Shown here: positions 40,140 to 51,242 of the stretch, one piece after another | Layout: every line of letters starts with the position of its first letter | How positions within the stretch are numbered: the stretch's first letter is position 1 | Source of the DNA: Strix aluco | Lineage: Eukaryota; Chordata; Aves; Strigiformes; Strigidae | Assembly (NCBI RefSeq): GCF_031877795.1 | Contig: NC_133931.1 | Location: forward strand, 24,798,264 to 24,862,263 | Length of the DNA: 64,000 nt | Reading direction: 5' to 3' | Notes under the pieces: generated by a model | Database searches by the model: none | What the model saw: the letters and a program-made list of their open reading frames with translations, nothing else | What the model was told of the DNA's origin: nothing | Translations under genes and position numbers: made by a program

Positions 40140-41314
40140 TTTATTTTACAACTGCTATACTTGCATGAATTTTTATTTTTTTTATATAAAAACACTAACT
40201 CCTGTCCAGAAGTCTAGACACATTCTACATACTACAGGTTAAGGCAGTAAAAAAATGTGTTCCTGATAACTGGTCTTGACAATGTCAATTAAAGCTGTCT
40301 GAAGCCACTCCAGTTCTCCAACAGATCTCTGAAATCCCAAATAATTTGTGATTGAAAAAAAAAATTCACTTTTCTTTCTTCAGAGTTTTAGCAATAGAGA
40401 ACAGAACAGAATTGGGTATGGTAGAACAGAATCAGGTATGGTAAGTTAAAAAGGGTTAAGGAAGGGAACATTTGATTTCAATTCATTCCATGAGTTTAAA
40501 AGTTGAAAGAATACAGTTTTAGATGGGAGTCTGAATCAACCAAGAACTATAGGAAATGAAGGAGAAAACCAATTTTATGCACATTACTGCATTCTTAAAA
40601 ATATACTGTTATCTTCAATAATTCAAGTAAGGTAATAGACATTATCAAAAATAACTTCATGAACCATACTCAAGTTTCAAATCACATTCTCAAACTTTTA
40701 ACCCAAAGCAGTTTTATTGTGTTAACTTCATATAATAAACCATGAAGGTCTGACTGTACAAATGGTTAATGATTTGCACTTGTGATTCCTGTAATAGCTA
40801 GCAGACTTGCTAACCAACTTACTGTAAAGATATGGCAGATTATGTATTTAATCAAAGCACTTTGATTTAGGCATGAAACAAATTCAAATGGTTGACATTC
40901 TGTGCTTCTAATGCATCCCTCATAAGAGAGGCAAGAAACACCCACTATTGTACAGACAATTATTTTTACAGAAAACCCTTTCTTGAAATTAATCTTTTAT
41001 CCGCAGCTGTAGATGAGAGCATAATCTGTTGTAAACAGGGCACTGTGTTGTAAAACCAGTTTTTTTTAAATTAAGATCTCTCTCCAAAAGTTGGAAAAAC
41101 AGACTCTTCAGAATGTCTTTCAAATGTAGCATGTTTGCTATATCATAAAGTTACTTTCCTTTGATTCCTTTTTAAAGATGTTTGTGTTCACAGCAGTTCT
41201 GTTTTTAAAAATTGTTTGAAATTTATATAAAATTCTGTACATGTTCACAAATTATTGCATAAACAGCATAATCTTCATGACAATATTCAGCAACACATGT
41301 CCATCTCAGGAAGT
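40140..41314 (-). other. MTDH: MTDH 3'UTR (minimum estimate)
   Basis: Sequence after the MTDH stop codon at 41315-41317. It is AT-rich, free of recognised repeats and has no coding frame. Candidate AATAAA signals on the minus strand are at 40713-40718, 40172-40177 and 40140-40145, and more occur toward 39500. I cannot tell which is used, so the true end may lie well to the left. A 20-base tandem duplication (40404-40443) lies inside. Confidence 0.5.
40404..40443. repeat. 20-bp tandem duplication
   Basis: Two adjacent 20-base units, GAACAGAATTGGGTATGGTA and GAACAGAATCAGGTATGGTA, differing at two positions. It lies in the presumed MTDH 3'UTR. Confidence 0.9.
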
Positions 41315-41385
41315 TCACGTTTCCCTTCTTGCTTTTTTCTTCTTTTTGACTTGTTTGGGGGATTCCCAGCTTTCTTCAGACTTTG
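41315..41385 (-). CDS. MTDH: MTDH terminal coding exon (C-terminus and stop)
   Basis: MTDH (metadherin, LYRIC, AEG-1) is a lysine-rich ER and nuclear protein that binds SND1 and affects RNA handling and NF-kB signalling (family knowledge). This exon encodes the last 22 full codons, KSEESWESPKQVKKKKKARR then ET, and a TGA stop at 41315-41317. It is almost identical to the human C-terminus. The Lys-Lys-Lys-Lys-Lys-Ala-Arg-Arg cluster is the C-terminal nuclear localisation signal. The acceptor TTTTTAG is at 41386. The first two bases complete a Thr codon begun in the previous exon. Confidence 0.96.
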
Positions 41386-42988
41386 CTAAAAACAAAACAT
41401 AACTACAGTGTTAGGACTGAGAAAGTTTACACAGAATTGACTTTTAAAATCCTGGACAGTACACACCATATTATTACAATGTAATTCAGAACAATAAGCT
41501 AGCATGATTTTTGGTTTTCTCCCAAACAGTCTAATTTGAAGTGCCTCTAAACCAACATTTGCTAATTTCAACCTACTTTTTTACACCACAAATACAAAGT
41601 GATACACAATGAAGGTCATTCATTTTGTAAATGTGTTATTTACAGTAGAGTCATTATTATTTTTTGGCTAAGTGGAATTAATGTACATGTACACAACTGA
41701 CATTAAATGTTCACTTTTATCAGATTACACTGGTTTTAACTACTAAATGTGACATGTCAGAGGTATTTTTAAAAACAATGAATTACATAAACATGTGGTT
41801 ACATGGAATCCATAATCAAATAAAGAAGCACTATGTTATTTTATTAAAACAGATTGCCTTAGAACATGCTGGCTGCCAAAAGTGGTAAATCAAGTCAATA
41901 TTTTATATGCTGAACATAAGAGATGTTCTTTCAATTGCTGAGGCATGAATCAGTCACAGAAGTCTTCATATTTTAGAATCAGAACAAAAAGTTGTAAGTT
42001 GACATATTGACTCAAAAGATTCCATTGTTTAATACATTCAAAACCAAAAAGCCAATTAGTGGAGTTAAATGAGACATATTATGAAATCATCTGGTTTCTT
42101 CTGCAGTCATTAAAAACTGGTTTAGTATTTCAACACTTAGCCAGGAACTTCTTACAAAATGTCAGTATTTATTAATCTCATTAAAAAGTCTAACTGAAAC
42201 AACTTTTTTTTTTTTTTTTAAAAAAAGTAATGCCTTTCACATGCTGACTTCCCTTCTAATTTTTCTGTCTTACTGTGTGAGTACTTCAGTGTAAGCATTT
42301 TTGACGAGTACAACAGAGGATTCATTTGACACCTCTGGGCACAGCGTATTTTTAAAAAGCAATATACCTGCAGTAGTTCAGCCTGATGTATGTGCTGTGA
42401 GGCTACAACAAAAATAAGTGCATTACCCAATAACTTTCTACTCCCACATCAGCAACTGTTTTTCTCCATGATTACTACATTTCATAGAAGCATATGGAAA
42501 CAGATGTTAATGAGCTAAGTTGAGAAGTCAAAAAAACCCCAGTATGTTGAAAATTGAATTGCTTGCATTTTTTTCCAAATTTCTGGTAGCTAAAGATCCT
42601 GTCAACTGCTATGTTAGTACCCATCTGTTCCACTGAAGACTCGCAAGCTGGCCTTTGAAACAGTGCTGGCAGAACTACTTAGTCACAGTATGGAGCTCCA
42701 GTCCTGATGGTGAAGAGTACGTCCAAATGTCTGTTAAGGACTGGACAAGGCCAACAGACATTTTCAGTCATTCAAGCACATGAAGTCAGTTTTTCCTCAC
42801 AGTGAAAGCACATTTGTCAAAGTACTTCAATGAAAGCTAAAATATGGCAAGATATATAAATGAAATGCATAAGGACCTGATATGGCACTCTAAAGCCAAA
42901 CCTCAGGGCAAAGCATTCTGACTATATATGTTCTATAGGAAAAAATACACCCTGAATTTACAAATGAATTGGACTGAGAGGTACTTAC
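41386..42988 (-). other. MTDH: MTDH last intron
   Basis: A 1.6-kb intron between the penultimate and last coding exons. It is AT-rich. A T16 run followed by A7 lies near 42203-42226. No repeat family, RNA gene or coding segment is recognised. Confidence 0.85.
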
Positions 42989-43145
42989 TCTGTGGAGGAG
43001 GCACACTGTTTTGCTTAATATTGGGACTAGAAACATCTGTCTCTTGCAGCATCTGTGGCACTTGGGAAGCGACCTTGTCAGAATCGCTCTCTGATACAAT
43101 TACAGATGGCTCAGTAGAAAGAGCAAGCGAAGGAGCCTCCTCAGG
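42989..43145 (-). CDS. MTDH: MTDH penultimate coding exon
   Basis: 157 bases, 52 codons plus one base. It reads from PEEAPSLALSTEPSVIVSES through DSDKVASQVPQMLQETD to KQNSVPPPQ. The TEPSVI, SDSDK, SQVP, LQETD and KQNSVPP blocks match human. The acceptor AAATAG is at 43146 and the donor GTAAGT begins at 42988. It enters in phase 0 and leaves in phase 1. Before the TEPSVI block the bird sequence is about eight residues shorter than human and unrelated to human VLVKNSQPIK. I saw no separate exon for that segment in the 9.7-kb upstream intron. The region is Ser-rich and probably disordered. Confidence 0.94.
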
Positions 43146-46100
43146 CTATTTGAAAAACAGAAAAAAAGTTTCCAAAAGTTTATTAAGTCATACAATAGTA
43201 AACCATTCTTATACGGTGTTATTTTGGCAGTATACTTAGCAGCTGCTGGAAAGATGGCATTGAAAAATTAAGCCAATATTAAAATCCTTCAAAATTTTGA
43301 ATCAAGGCTGCAATACTATGTCTGCCATCTAGTGCCAAAACTTTTAGTTGCTTACAAGCAAAGATAAACCACAGAAATGAATTCTTCTTAAAATATATGA
43401 CATGCAAAGAAAGGAAAAACAATCTAAAAATCAGTAAGATCCTAAAAAGATTCCAGAGTATGTATTCAGAAGAGATGCACGATGGTGATATGTATGCATT
43501 TGGTTGCAAGGCAAACAGGCAAGCTCTATAGGTCCAAATATGCAACTCAAAACCCAAAATAAATCAAACTTTTCCAGTATTTAGAAAGCATTTGCAGTCA
43601 TTCCCATCAACTGCTCAAAACACTCTGTATGCTTATACTGGAATAACAGATATTTGTGAGGGCAGTCAGAAAGTATTTCAGTGGAAACTAGAGTAGGAAT
43701 AACTGCAAAGTAAAAGATACTCCTAGTATTTTCCAATTATCCAGTTAATTTTGAAGGTTCCCACTAGAGAGACAAGATGTAACTGTAGCTTACTGTGTAG
43801 CACCTACTGGAATTAAAGTATGGTAAACCAGAAGTCAAAATGCACAAAACAATTTTGACATTCCAACAGGAAAGTCAGAACATAAAAAACGTATGATCCC
43901 ACTGACAAAAGGCTTCAAATAAGAGTGTATCAGAAAACAGTGTCTCAGTCAAGCAATAAACCCCAAACTTTACAATGTTATTAAGAAATCATGGCTCTAG
44001 TTGTACCACAACAGCCAGGACCTAGAACTATCACAACAAAACAGTGAAGTCTACATCCAGCCCTTGACGTGGACGTACACAGATCCTACATGATAGTTAC
44101 CAGTTTGTACTGTTTCCATCACTGTAATATAAGCATCTCAAAAATTTAGTCAGAACGTACGAAAGAGCAAAAAGATACACTTTTTAACTTTTCTTTTTAA
44201 TCATATCATACAGAGCAAGAAGTTAAACAGCTTTCATTAAAAAAAGCCACATACATTTAGAGGGTAGTAGTTCTCTAACCTTTTATGAACAGGAGTTTGC
44301 TATGCCCTTACATATCAACTGAAGCAAGCTTTTTAATAATTATAATTGCAATATTTTTCTTAATTGACTGAAAATATGGTGATCTTGAATTTTTTAATAT
44401 CAACCATGCTGATAAAACGGACTCTCATCCCACAGGATTTTCAAGGTTAGCCAATACTAATGTTGCCTCATGGTTAGCAACCATCAGCTACATAAACATG
44501 TAAACTCTAACAAAATGGATGTGGCCTCTAAAACAGAAGGAGGACTTAAAGCTTCTAATGAAAGGTAACTGATTCAGGTCACTGGTATCATAGTTTGTTA
44601 GGACAGAGTCACTCTCCACCTGCAAGTAAAGCAACTCAAGATTTAAATGGAATACAGCTATCTCAGGTTGACTAACGAGCATGTTGCAACTTCAGTGTTA
44701 CAGCATGCGGTATTACAGCAAATGGAATGATACAGGTACATACAGCATTACCTGGACATTTTTCCAAATACCATACTTCTGTCTGAGTTTTGGATGAGGG
44801 GAAGGGGATAGTGATATCAAACATTAAGAACTGGGTACTACTCTTCACTAGGATATTCTGTGTTAACAGATCAGCTCCACCAAAAGGAAACCTGAAACAA
44901 TTATTAAAGCCCATTTGATAATATAGTTATATGCATAATTATACAATTTATTAATGAAGTAGTGACTTGTGGAACTGTTACAAATGAAAGATTTACAAAG
45001 ATATCTTCCATTTCAAACCTGTGCCTGCTGAGAAAATGCCAAAGGTTTCTACACAGCCCAATGTATAATGTGGGAAAAATATAATCACCAGAAAAAAAAC
45101 AGAAGTGTTCAACTTCAGCTGTTTCTGGTCTTTATGAGGATATCCTGGATAATAACTTATTTGTACTCAGTTTATTTTTCCTCATGTTTTGGAGCATTTA
45201 CTCAAGAGTAGATTACCTATACTGGAAACTTAAGTAATCCATTTCATGCATCAGCCACAGACTGTTCCTAAAACTTTTTGGAACAGCCAAGTCAAACAGT
45301 ATCAGAAGGCATCTTTGCATGTGTGAAATTACAATGAAGCCAAATCTGATGGTAAGGATGGTAAGGAGACCTGATAAAGACTGATAAGATCATCTGTGTT
45401 GTCAGATACAACAATTCACAAATTGTCCTTTATCAAAAAATACAAATCCTTCTGAGAACTGGTTTCATCATAGAGCAAAGTAAGGTCAAGGGACCTGCAC
45501 AGGAGATTCAGTTTTTAGGAATCAAATCGGAAGATGGAGGTCATTAATATGGATGTGATTAATAAAATTACATCTATGTCCTCACTAACTAGCAAAAAAG
45601 AAACACAAATTTTCTTAGGCATTATAGCTTTCTGCAGAATGCATATTCCAAATTACAGTCAGATTGTATCAAGATCTCTATCAAGTGACCCAGAAAAAGA
45701 ATGATCTTACATGGGGCCCTGAGCAATGACAAGCCTTTGAACAAATTAAACAGGAAATAGTTCATGCAGTAGCACTTGGGACAGTCGGGACAGGACAAGA
45801 TGTTAAAAAACGTGCTCTACACTGCAGCCGGGGAGAATGGCCCTACCTGGAGTCTGGCAGAGAGCACCAGGGGACACCCGAGGCTGACCCCTGGGGTTTT
45901 GGAGTTGACGATCTAGAGGATCTGAAGCCTTCTATACTCCAACTGAAAAAGAGATATTGGCAGAGTATGAAGGAGTTTGAGCTGCTTTTGGAAGTGATTG
46001 GTACTGAAGCACAGCTCCTCCTGGCACCCCAACTGCTGGTGCTGGGCTGGATGTGCAAAGGGAGGGTCCTCCCCACACACCATGCAACTGATGCCACGTG

Positions 46101-47164
46101 GAGTAAGGGGATTGCACCGATTACAGTGGGCTCAAACAGGAGTCCCAGCTGCCCAAGAATATTGGAATTGATCACAAATTGGCCAGAAGGCAAAGATTTT
46201 GGAATGTCACTGGAGGAACAGATGTGCTGAAGAGGCCCCACCATATAATAAACTACCAGATAATGAGAAGCAATATGCCCCTGTTTACTGATGAGTCCTG
46301 TCATATTGTAGAAAAACATCAAAGGTGGAAGGCTGCTGTGTGGAGTCCCACATGATGAGCTGCAGAAGCTGCTGAAGGAGGTGAATCGAGTCAGTTTGCA
46401 GATGTGAAAGCCATCCAGCTGTCTTTAGATATTGCTGAGTGAGAAAGGTGGCCAGTGCTCTATCTCTATACTGACTCATGGATGGCAGCAAACACCCTGT
46501 GGGGATGATTACAGCAGTGGAAACCGAGCAACTGGTAGCACAGAGGCAAACCCATCTGGGCTGCTGAATTATGGCAAGATATTGCTGCTTGGGTAGAGAA
46601 ACTGGTTGTGAAAGTACATCACATAGATCCTCATGTACCCAAGAGTCAGGGCACCGAAGAACATCAAAACAACCAACAGGTGGATCAAGCTGCTAAGATT
46701 AAGATGGCTCAAATGGATCTGCACTGGCAATGTTTAAGGGTGAAAAATTTATGGCTTGCTGGGCCCATGACTCCTCAGGCCATCAAGGAAGGGATGTAAC
46801 ACATACATGGGCTTGTGATCGAGGGGTGGACATGGTTACATGGACACTACTGCACAAGCTATCCATGAATGTGAAACATGCTGTGCTGGTTTTAGCTGGG
46901 ATACAGTTAATTTTCTTCACAGTAGCTAGTATGGGGCTAAGTTTTGGATTTGTGTTAAACAGTGTTGATAATACAGGTATGTTTTCATTATTGCTGAGCA
47001 GTGCTTACACAGAGTCAAGGCATTTTCTGCTTCTCTCCCCACACCACCAGCGAGTAGGCTGGGGGTGCACAAGAAGTTGGGAGAGGACACAGCTGGGACA
47101 GCTGATCCCAACTGACCAAAGGGATACCCCAGACTGTATGATGTCATGCTGAGCATTTAAAGCT

Positions 47165-47202
47165 GGGGGAAGGTAGGGGGGTGGTGGGGGGTGGGGTGGG
47201 GG
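47165..47202. repeat. G-rich microsatellite inside LTR
   Basis: A run of G tracts separated by T or A, such as GGTGGTGGGGGGTGGGG. It could form a quadruplex. It lies in the promoter-proximal part of the outer nested LTR. Confidence 0.85.
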
Positions 47203-47417
47203 AATGTTCAGAGTGATGGTGTTTGTCTTCCCAAGTAACCGTTATGTGGGATGGAGCTTTCCTGGATACAGCTGAACACCTGCCTGCTGATAGGAAGTGG
47301 TGAATTTAAGTCTTTATTTTTATTCTGCTTGCACACAGGGCTTTTGCTTTACCAATTAAACTGTCTTTATCTCAACCCACAACTTTTCTCACTTTTAGCC
47401 TTCCGATTCTCTTTCCC

Positions 47418-47863
47418 ATCTGTGGGAATACAACGGAACATTGGTGAGGAGGATTGTAAACATGCTCAAGTGACTTGCAGCTGGAGTGTCAAAAAACATG
47501 TATCATGTTAAGTGTTGTTTAGCTTTGTGTGCTCAACTGCATTTAGATAACACAGGCCTAGACAGACTCAGAGGCACCTTATTAAACATCCTTGAGATTC
47601 CTGCCCTGCTGTCGGAGAAATCAAAGCACAGTGGAAAACTACGCCTGTGAAAATCCCTGATATATACAGGCAAAAGCAGCAGGCTCGACATCTTTTCTTC
47701 TCCTCTGTGATGCCTGCGATCCTTGCTTGTGTGCCTCTGCCTGGGTGTTGCAGAGGGGATCTCCCCCCGCCCCGTCACAAGTAATGAGAATAAATTTACT
47801 CTTTGCATTTCATCTGTGGTTTTGTCATTCCTGCATCCTGCTGGTGCTGGCTCACACACCATC
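47418..47863 (+). mobile_element. Inner solo LTR nested in the outer LTR
   Basis: A 436-base LTR (47423-47858) begins TGTGGGAATACAACGG and ends GCTGGCTCACACA, with TGTG/CACA inverted ends. It is flanked by perfect 5-base repeats CCATC (47418-47422 and 47859-47863). The outer LTR sequence resumes directly after it. An AATAAA signal lies near 47789. It has no similarity I can see to the outer LTR, so it belongs to another family. It must be younger than the outer LTR, which is itself younger than the ERVL relic. Confidence 0.85.
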
Positions 47864-49170
47864 CCACCACAGGGGGAGTGAGCAAGTAGCTGTGTGGTTA
47901 AATGTGCTTGATGCAATGCGATCAAGCAAGCCAAACAGTTAAAACCTCTTTGGTATAGAGGATGACGGTTGAAACACAGATATGGGGAGGCCTAGCAGAT
48001 TGATTATATCATGCTCCCACAAACCCAGCACAGCAAAGACTATGTGTTCACAATGGTGGAAGCAACCACCAGATGGCTGGAAACATATACCATGCCCCAT
48101 GCCACTGCCCGGAACACTGAAAAGCAAGTCTTGTGGCAGCATGACACCCCAGATAGAACTGAGTCAGATAACAGGACTCATTTCTGAAATAATCTCACAA
48201 ACACCTGGGCCAAAGAACCCAGCATTGAGTGGGTATATCCCATCCCCTATCACGCACGAGCCTCTGGGAAAATTGAGCAGTACAATGGATTGCTAAAAAC
48301 TATATTGCGAGCAATGGGTGGTAGAACACTGGGATACACGTTTAGCAAAAGCCACCTGGTTAGTCAACACTAGAGGATCTGCCAGTCAAGCCAGCCCTGC
48401 CCAATCAAACCTTCTATGTACTGTAGATGGGGATAAAGTCCCTGTAGTACACATTAAAAATATGCTGGGGAAGACAGTTTGGGTTATTCTTGCCTCGGGT
48501 AAGGTAAACCCATTTGTGGGATTACTTTTGCCCAAGGACCTGGGTGCACTTGGTGGGTAATGCAGAAGGATGGGGTAGTCCAATGTGTACCTCAAGGGGA
48601 TGTGATTTTGGGTGAAAATAGCCAATGAATTGAATTGCAGGACGTTAATTGCTAAACAACCCTGTCATTGCATATCATCATCACTATGGTTGATATCTAT
48701 TATACTATGGCATCACATTAAGAATCACGCAGGTTAATGAAAAATGAACTTTGATGAAGTCAGGACTAATTTCAACAACTTCCCAACAACTGCCCAGCAG
48801 CTTCCTTGAGCTTGATGTCTTCAGCCCACAGACCGTGAGCATGGACCACTCCAGATACATCAGCTACAAGCTCCAGATGTAGCAGAGACTACATGCCATC
48901 CTCCTGCTGCATCCAACATCACCCACTCCACTGACTGAGCCAACTCTGCATCATCCCTTCTGTCTTGAAAGACTGTCATGACAGATAGAAACCTAAGTAA
49001 TGGACTAAATGAACTCACTACACATTTTGGAGGGATGTCCCATAGACTAAGAGAATGATATCTGTGTGTATACATCAAATAACAGGACAAGGGATGGTGA
49101 TTAATTAAAATGTATGGAAAAACATGGAACCAAAGTATAACATAAATGGTACGGAATAAGGGGTGGATAC

Positions 49171-49739
49171 TGTCCTGGTTTCAGGTGGGATAGAGCTAAA
49201 TTTTCTTCTTAGTAGTTATGTGCTTTGGATTCAGTATGGGATTTATGAGAAGAATGTTGATAATACACTGATGTTTTCAGCTGTTACCAAGATCTCAAGG
49301 ACTTTTTGACTTCCCATGTCCTACTAGTATGCAGGTACACAGTAAGCTGGGAGGCAGTACAGCCAGAGCAACAGACCCAAACTGGCCAATGGAATATTCC
49401 ATATCATACAGTGTCATGTTCAGTATATAGATGACAGTTGGCTGGAAAGCTCAATCTCTTCTGAGATTGCGCTTTTGGGATCTGCTCCTCTCTGGGATCG
49501 CTAGCCAGGAATAGGCTGGGCATTGGTCAGCAGGTGGCGAGCAATCGCATTGTGTGTTACTCATTTGTATTTTCTATTATTACTATTATGTTTATTTTAC
49601 TTCAATTATTAAATTGTTTTTATCTCACCCTATGAGTCTCCTTACCTTTACTCCTCTAATTCCCTCTCCCATCCCCTGGCCAGGGGAGGGTGAGCAAGCA
49701 ATTGCATGGCATTTGGCTGTTGGCCTGGTTTAAACCACA
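49171..49739 (+). mobile_element. 3' LTR of the ERVL-like relic
   Basis: 569 bases from TGTCCTGGTTTCAGG to GGTTTAAACCACA, with inverted TGTCCTGGTTT / AAACCACA ends and an ATTAAA signal at 49608-49613. It is preceded by a purine-rich stretch (AATAAGGGGTGGA, 49155-49167) typical of the plus-strand primer site. The ends resemble the solo LTR at 10464-10808. No matching 5' LTR remains in the window. Confidence 0.85.
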
Positions 49740-51242
49740 AGTCCTGAGGGAACTGGCGAATCAAGTGACTAAGGCACTATCCATGATATCTGAGAAGGCA
49801 TGGCAGTTCAGTGAAGTTCCCACCGACTGGAATAGGGGAAACATAACCCCCATTTTAAATAAGGGGAAAAAAAGATGACCCAGGGAACTACAGACCAGCC
49901 AGTCTCAACTCTGTGCCCGGCAAGATCATGGAGCAGATACTCCTGGAAACTATTTTAGGGCACATGGAAAGTAAGGAGGTGACTGGTGACAGCCAACATG
50001 GCTTCACTAAGGGTGAATGGTGCCTGACGAATTTGGTGGCCTTCTACAATGGGGTTACAGCTTTGGTGGACGAGGGAAGAGCAACTGACATAATCTACCT
50101 GGACTTGTGCAAAGCATTTGACACCATCCCACACAACATCCTTGTCTCTAAATTGGAGACACATGGATTTGATGGATGGACCACTCAGTGGAAAAGGAAT
50201 TGGCTGGATGCTCACACTCAAAGAGTTGCAGTCAAGGGCTCGATGTCCAAGTGGAGAGCAGTGACGAGTGGCATTCCTCAGGGGTCGGTCTTGGGACCGG
50301 CGCTGTTTAACATCTTTGTTGGCAACATGGACAGTGGGATTGAGTGCACCCTCAGCAAGTTTGTCGATGACAATAAGCTGTGTGGTGCAGTCAACACGCT
50401 GGAGGGAAGGGATGTGCCATCCAGAGGGACCCTGACAGGCTCAAGAGGTGGGCCTGTGCAAACCTCATGAAGTTCAACAAGGCCAAGTGCAAGGTCCTGC
50501 ACATGGGTCAGGGCAATCCCAAGCACAAATACAGGCTGGGCAGCAAGTGGGTTGAGATCAGCCCTGCAGAGAAGGACTTGGGGGTATCAGTGGATGGAAA
50601 ACTGACTATGAGCCAGCAATGTGCACTCGCAGCCCACAAAGCCAACCACATCCTGGGCTGCATCAAGAGCACTGTGGCCAGCAGGTTGTGGGAGGTGATT
50701 CTCCCCCTCTACTCTGCTCTTGTGAGACCCCATCTGGAGTACTGCACCGAGCTCTGGGGTCCCCAGCATTAGAAAGACATGGACCTGCTTGAGCAGGTCC
50801 AGAGGAGGCCACAAGGATGATCAGGGGACTGGAGCACCTCCCCTACGAGGACAGGCTGAGAGTGTTGGGGTTGTTCAGCCTGGAGAAGAGAAGGCTCAGG
50901 GGAGGCCTTCCAGTACCTAAAGGGGGTCTACAGGAAAGATGTGGAGGGACTCTTTATCAGGGAGTGTAATGATAGGATGAGGTGTAATGGTTTTAAACTG
51001 AAAGAAGGTTGATTTAGATTAGATATTAGCAGGAAATTCTTCACTGTGAGGGTGGTGAGACACTGGAACAGGTTGCCCAGAGAAGCTGTGGCTGCCCCCT
51101 CCCTGGCAGTGTTCAAGGCCAGGTTGGACGGGGCTTTGAGCAACCTGGTCTAGTAGAAGGTGTCCCTGCCCATGGCAGGGGGGTTGGAACTAGATGATCT
51201 TTAAAGATCCCTTCCAACCCAAACCATTCTATGATTCTATGA
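49740..51242 (+). mobile_element. CR1 LINE, 5'-truncated, about 1.5 kb
   Basis: A non-LTR retrotransposon of the chicken-repeat-1 family. The plus strand encodes the second half of the reverse transcriptase: [16 protein letters not shown], then [16 protein letters not shown], then FVDDNKL in place of the usual (F/Y)ADD box (all in the frame 49913-50470), and VRPHLEYC (frame 50380-50772). A frameshift near 50400-50430 and another before 49913 inactivate it. The 3'UTR follows and ends in the family's short terminal unit ATTCTATGATTCTATGA at 51227-51243. The 5' end is missing, and the element begins exactly where the ERVL LTR stops. Confidence 0.92.

Larger units (their letters stand above)
46882..47915 (+). 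mobile_element. LTR inserted in the ERVL pol (outer nested LTR)
   Basis: Pol is interrupted directly after the integrase Cys-x-x-Cys by an LTR starting TGTGCTGGTTTTAGC and resuming near 47920. It has a TTTAAA promoter-like element near 47156, a G-rich microsatellite (47165-47202) and an ATTAAA signal (47355-47360). The probable target repeat is ATGC (46878-46881 and 47916-47919), but the right end of the LTR is eroded, so this boundary is tentative. Without the inner insertion at 47423-47858 it would be about 600 bases. It is the same family as the fragment at 32117. Confidence 0.75.
45430..49170 (+). mobile_element. ERVL-like endogenous retrovirus relic, pol region
   Basis: Plus-strand translation shows, in order, pieces of a retroviral pol: the end of reverse transcriptase (about 45440-45720), RNase H (about 45850-46650), the integrase zinc-binding region (about 46600-46881, ending in a Cys-x-x-Cys) and, after an LTR interruption, the integrase core (47920-48620). 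Traces of the Asp, Asp and Glu of the integrase triad are readable near 48000, 48165 and 48270. Many stops, frameshifts and gaps show it cannot make a protein. There is no 5' LTR, gag or env. The sequence after pol (48620-49170) is the non-coding 3' segment leading to a purine-rich stretch just before the 3' LTR. Class is inferred from pol order and LTR type. It is antisense in an MTDH intron. Confidence 0.85.

Noticed and set aside
42928..43239. 103-codon plus-strand frame
   Set aside because: It is antisense to the MTDH penultimate exon, whose frame, splice sites and homology are clear.
45843..46322. 159-codon minus-strand frame
   Set aside because: It is antisense to the ERVL-like pol relic, which reads in the expected order on the plus strand, so this is a shadow.
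47533..47934. 133-codon minus-strand frame
   Set aside because: It runs across the junction of two nested LTRs and has no protein-like features.
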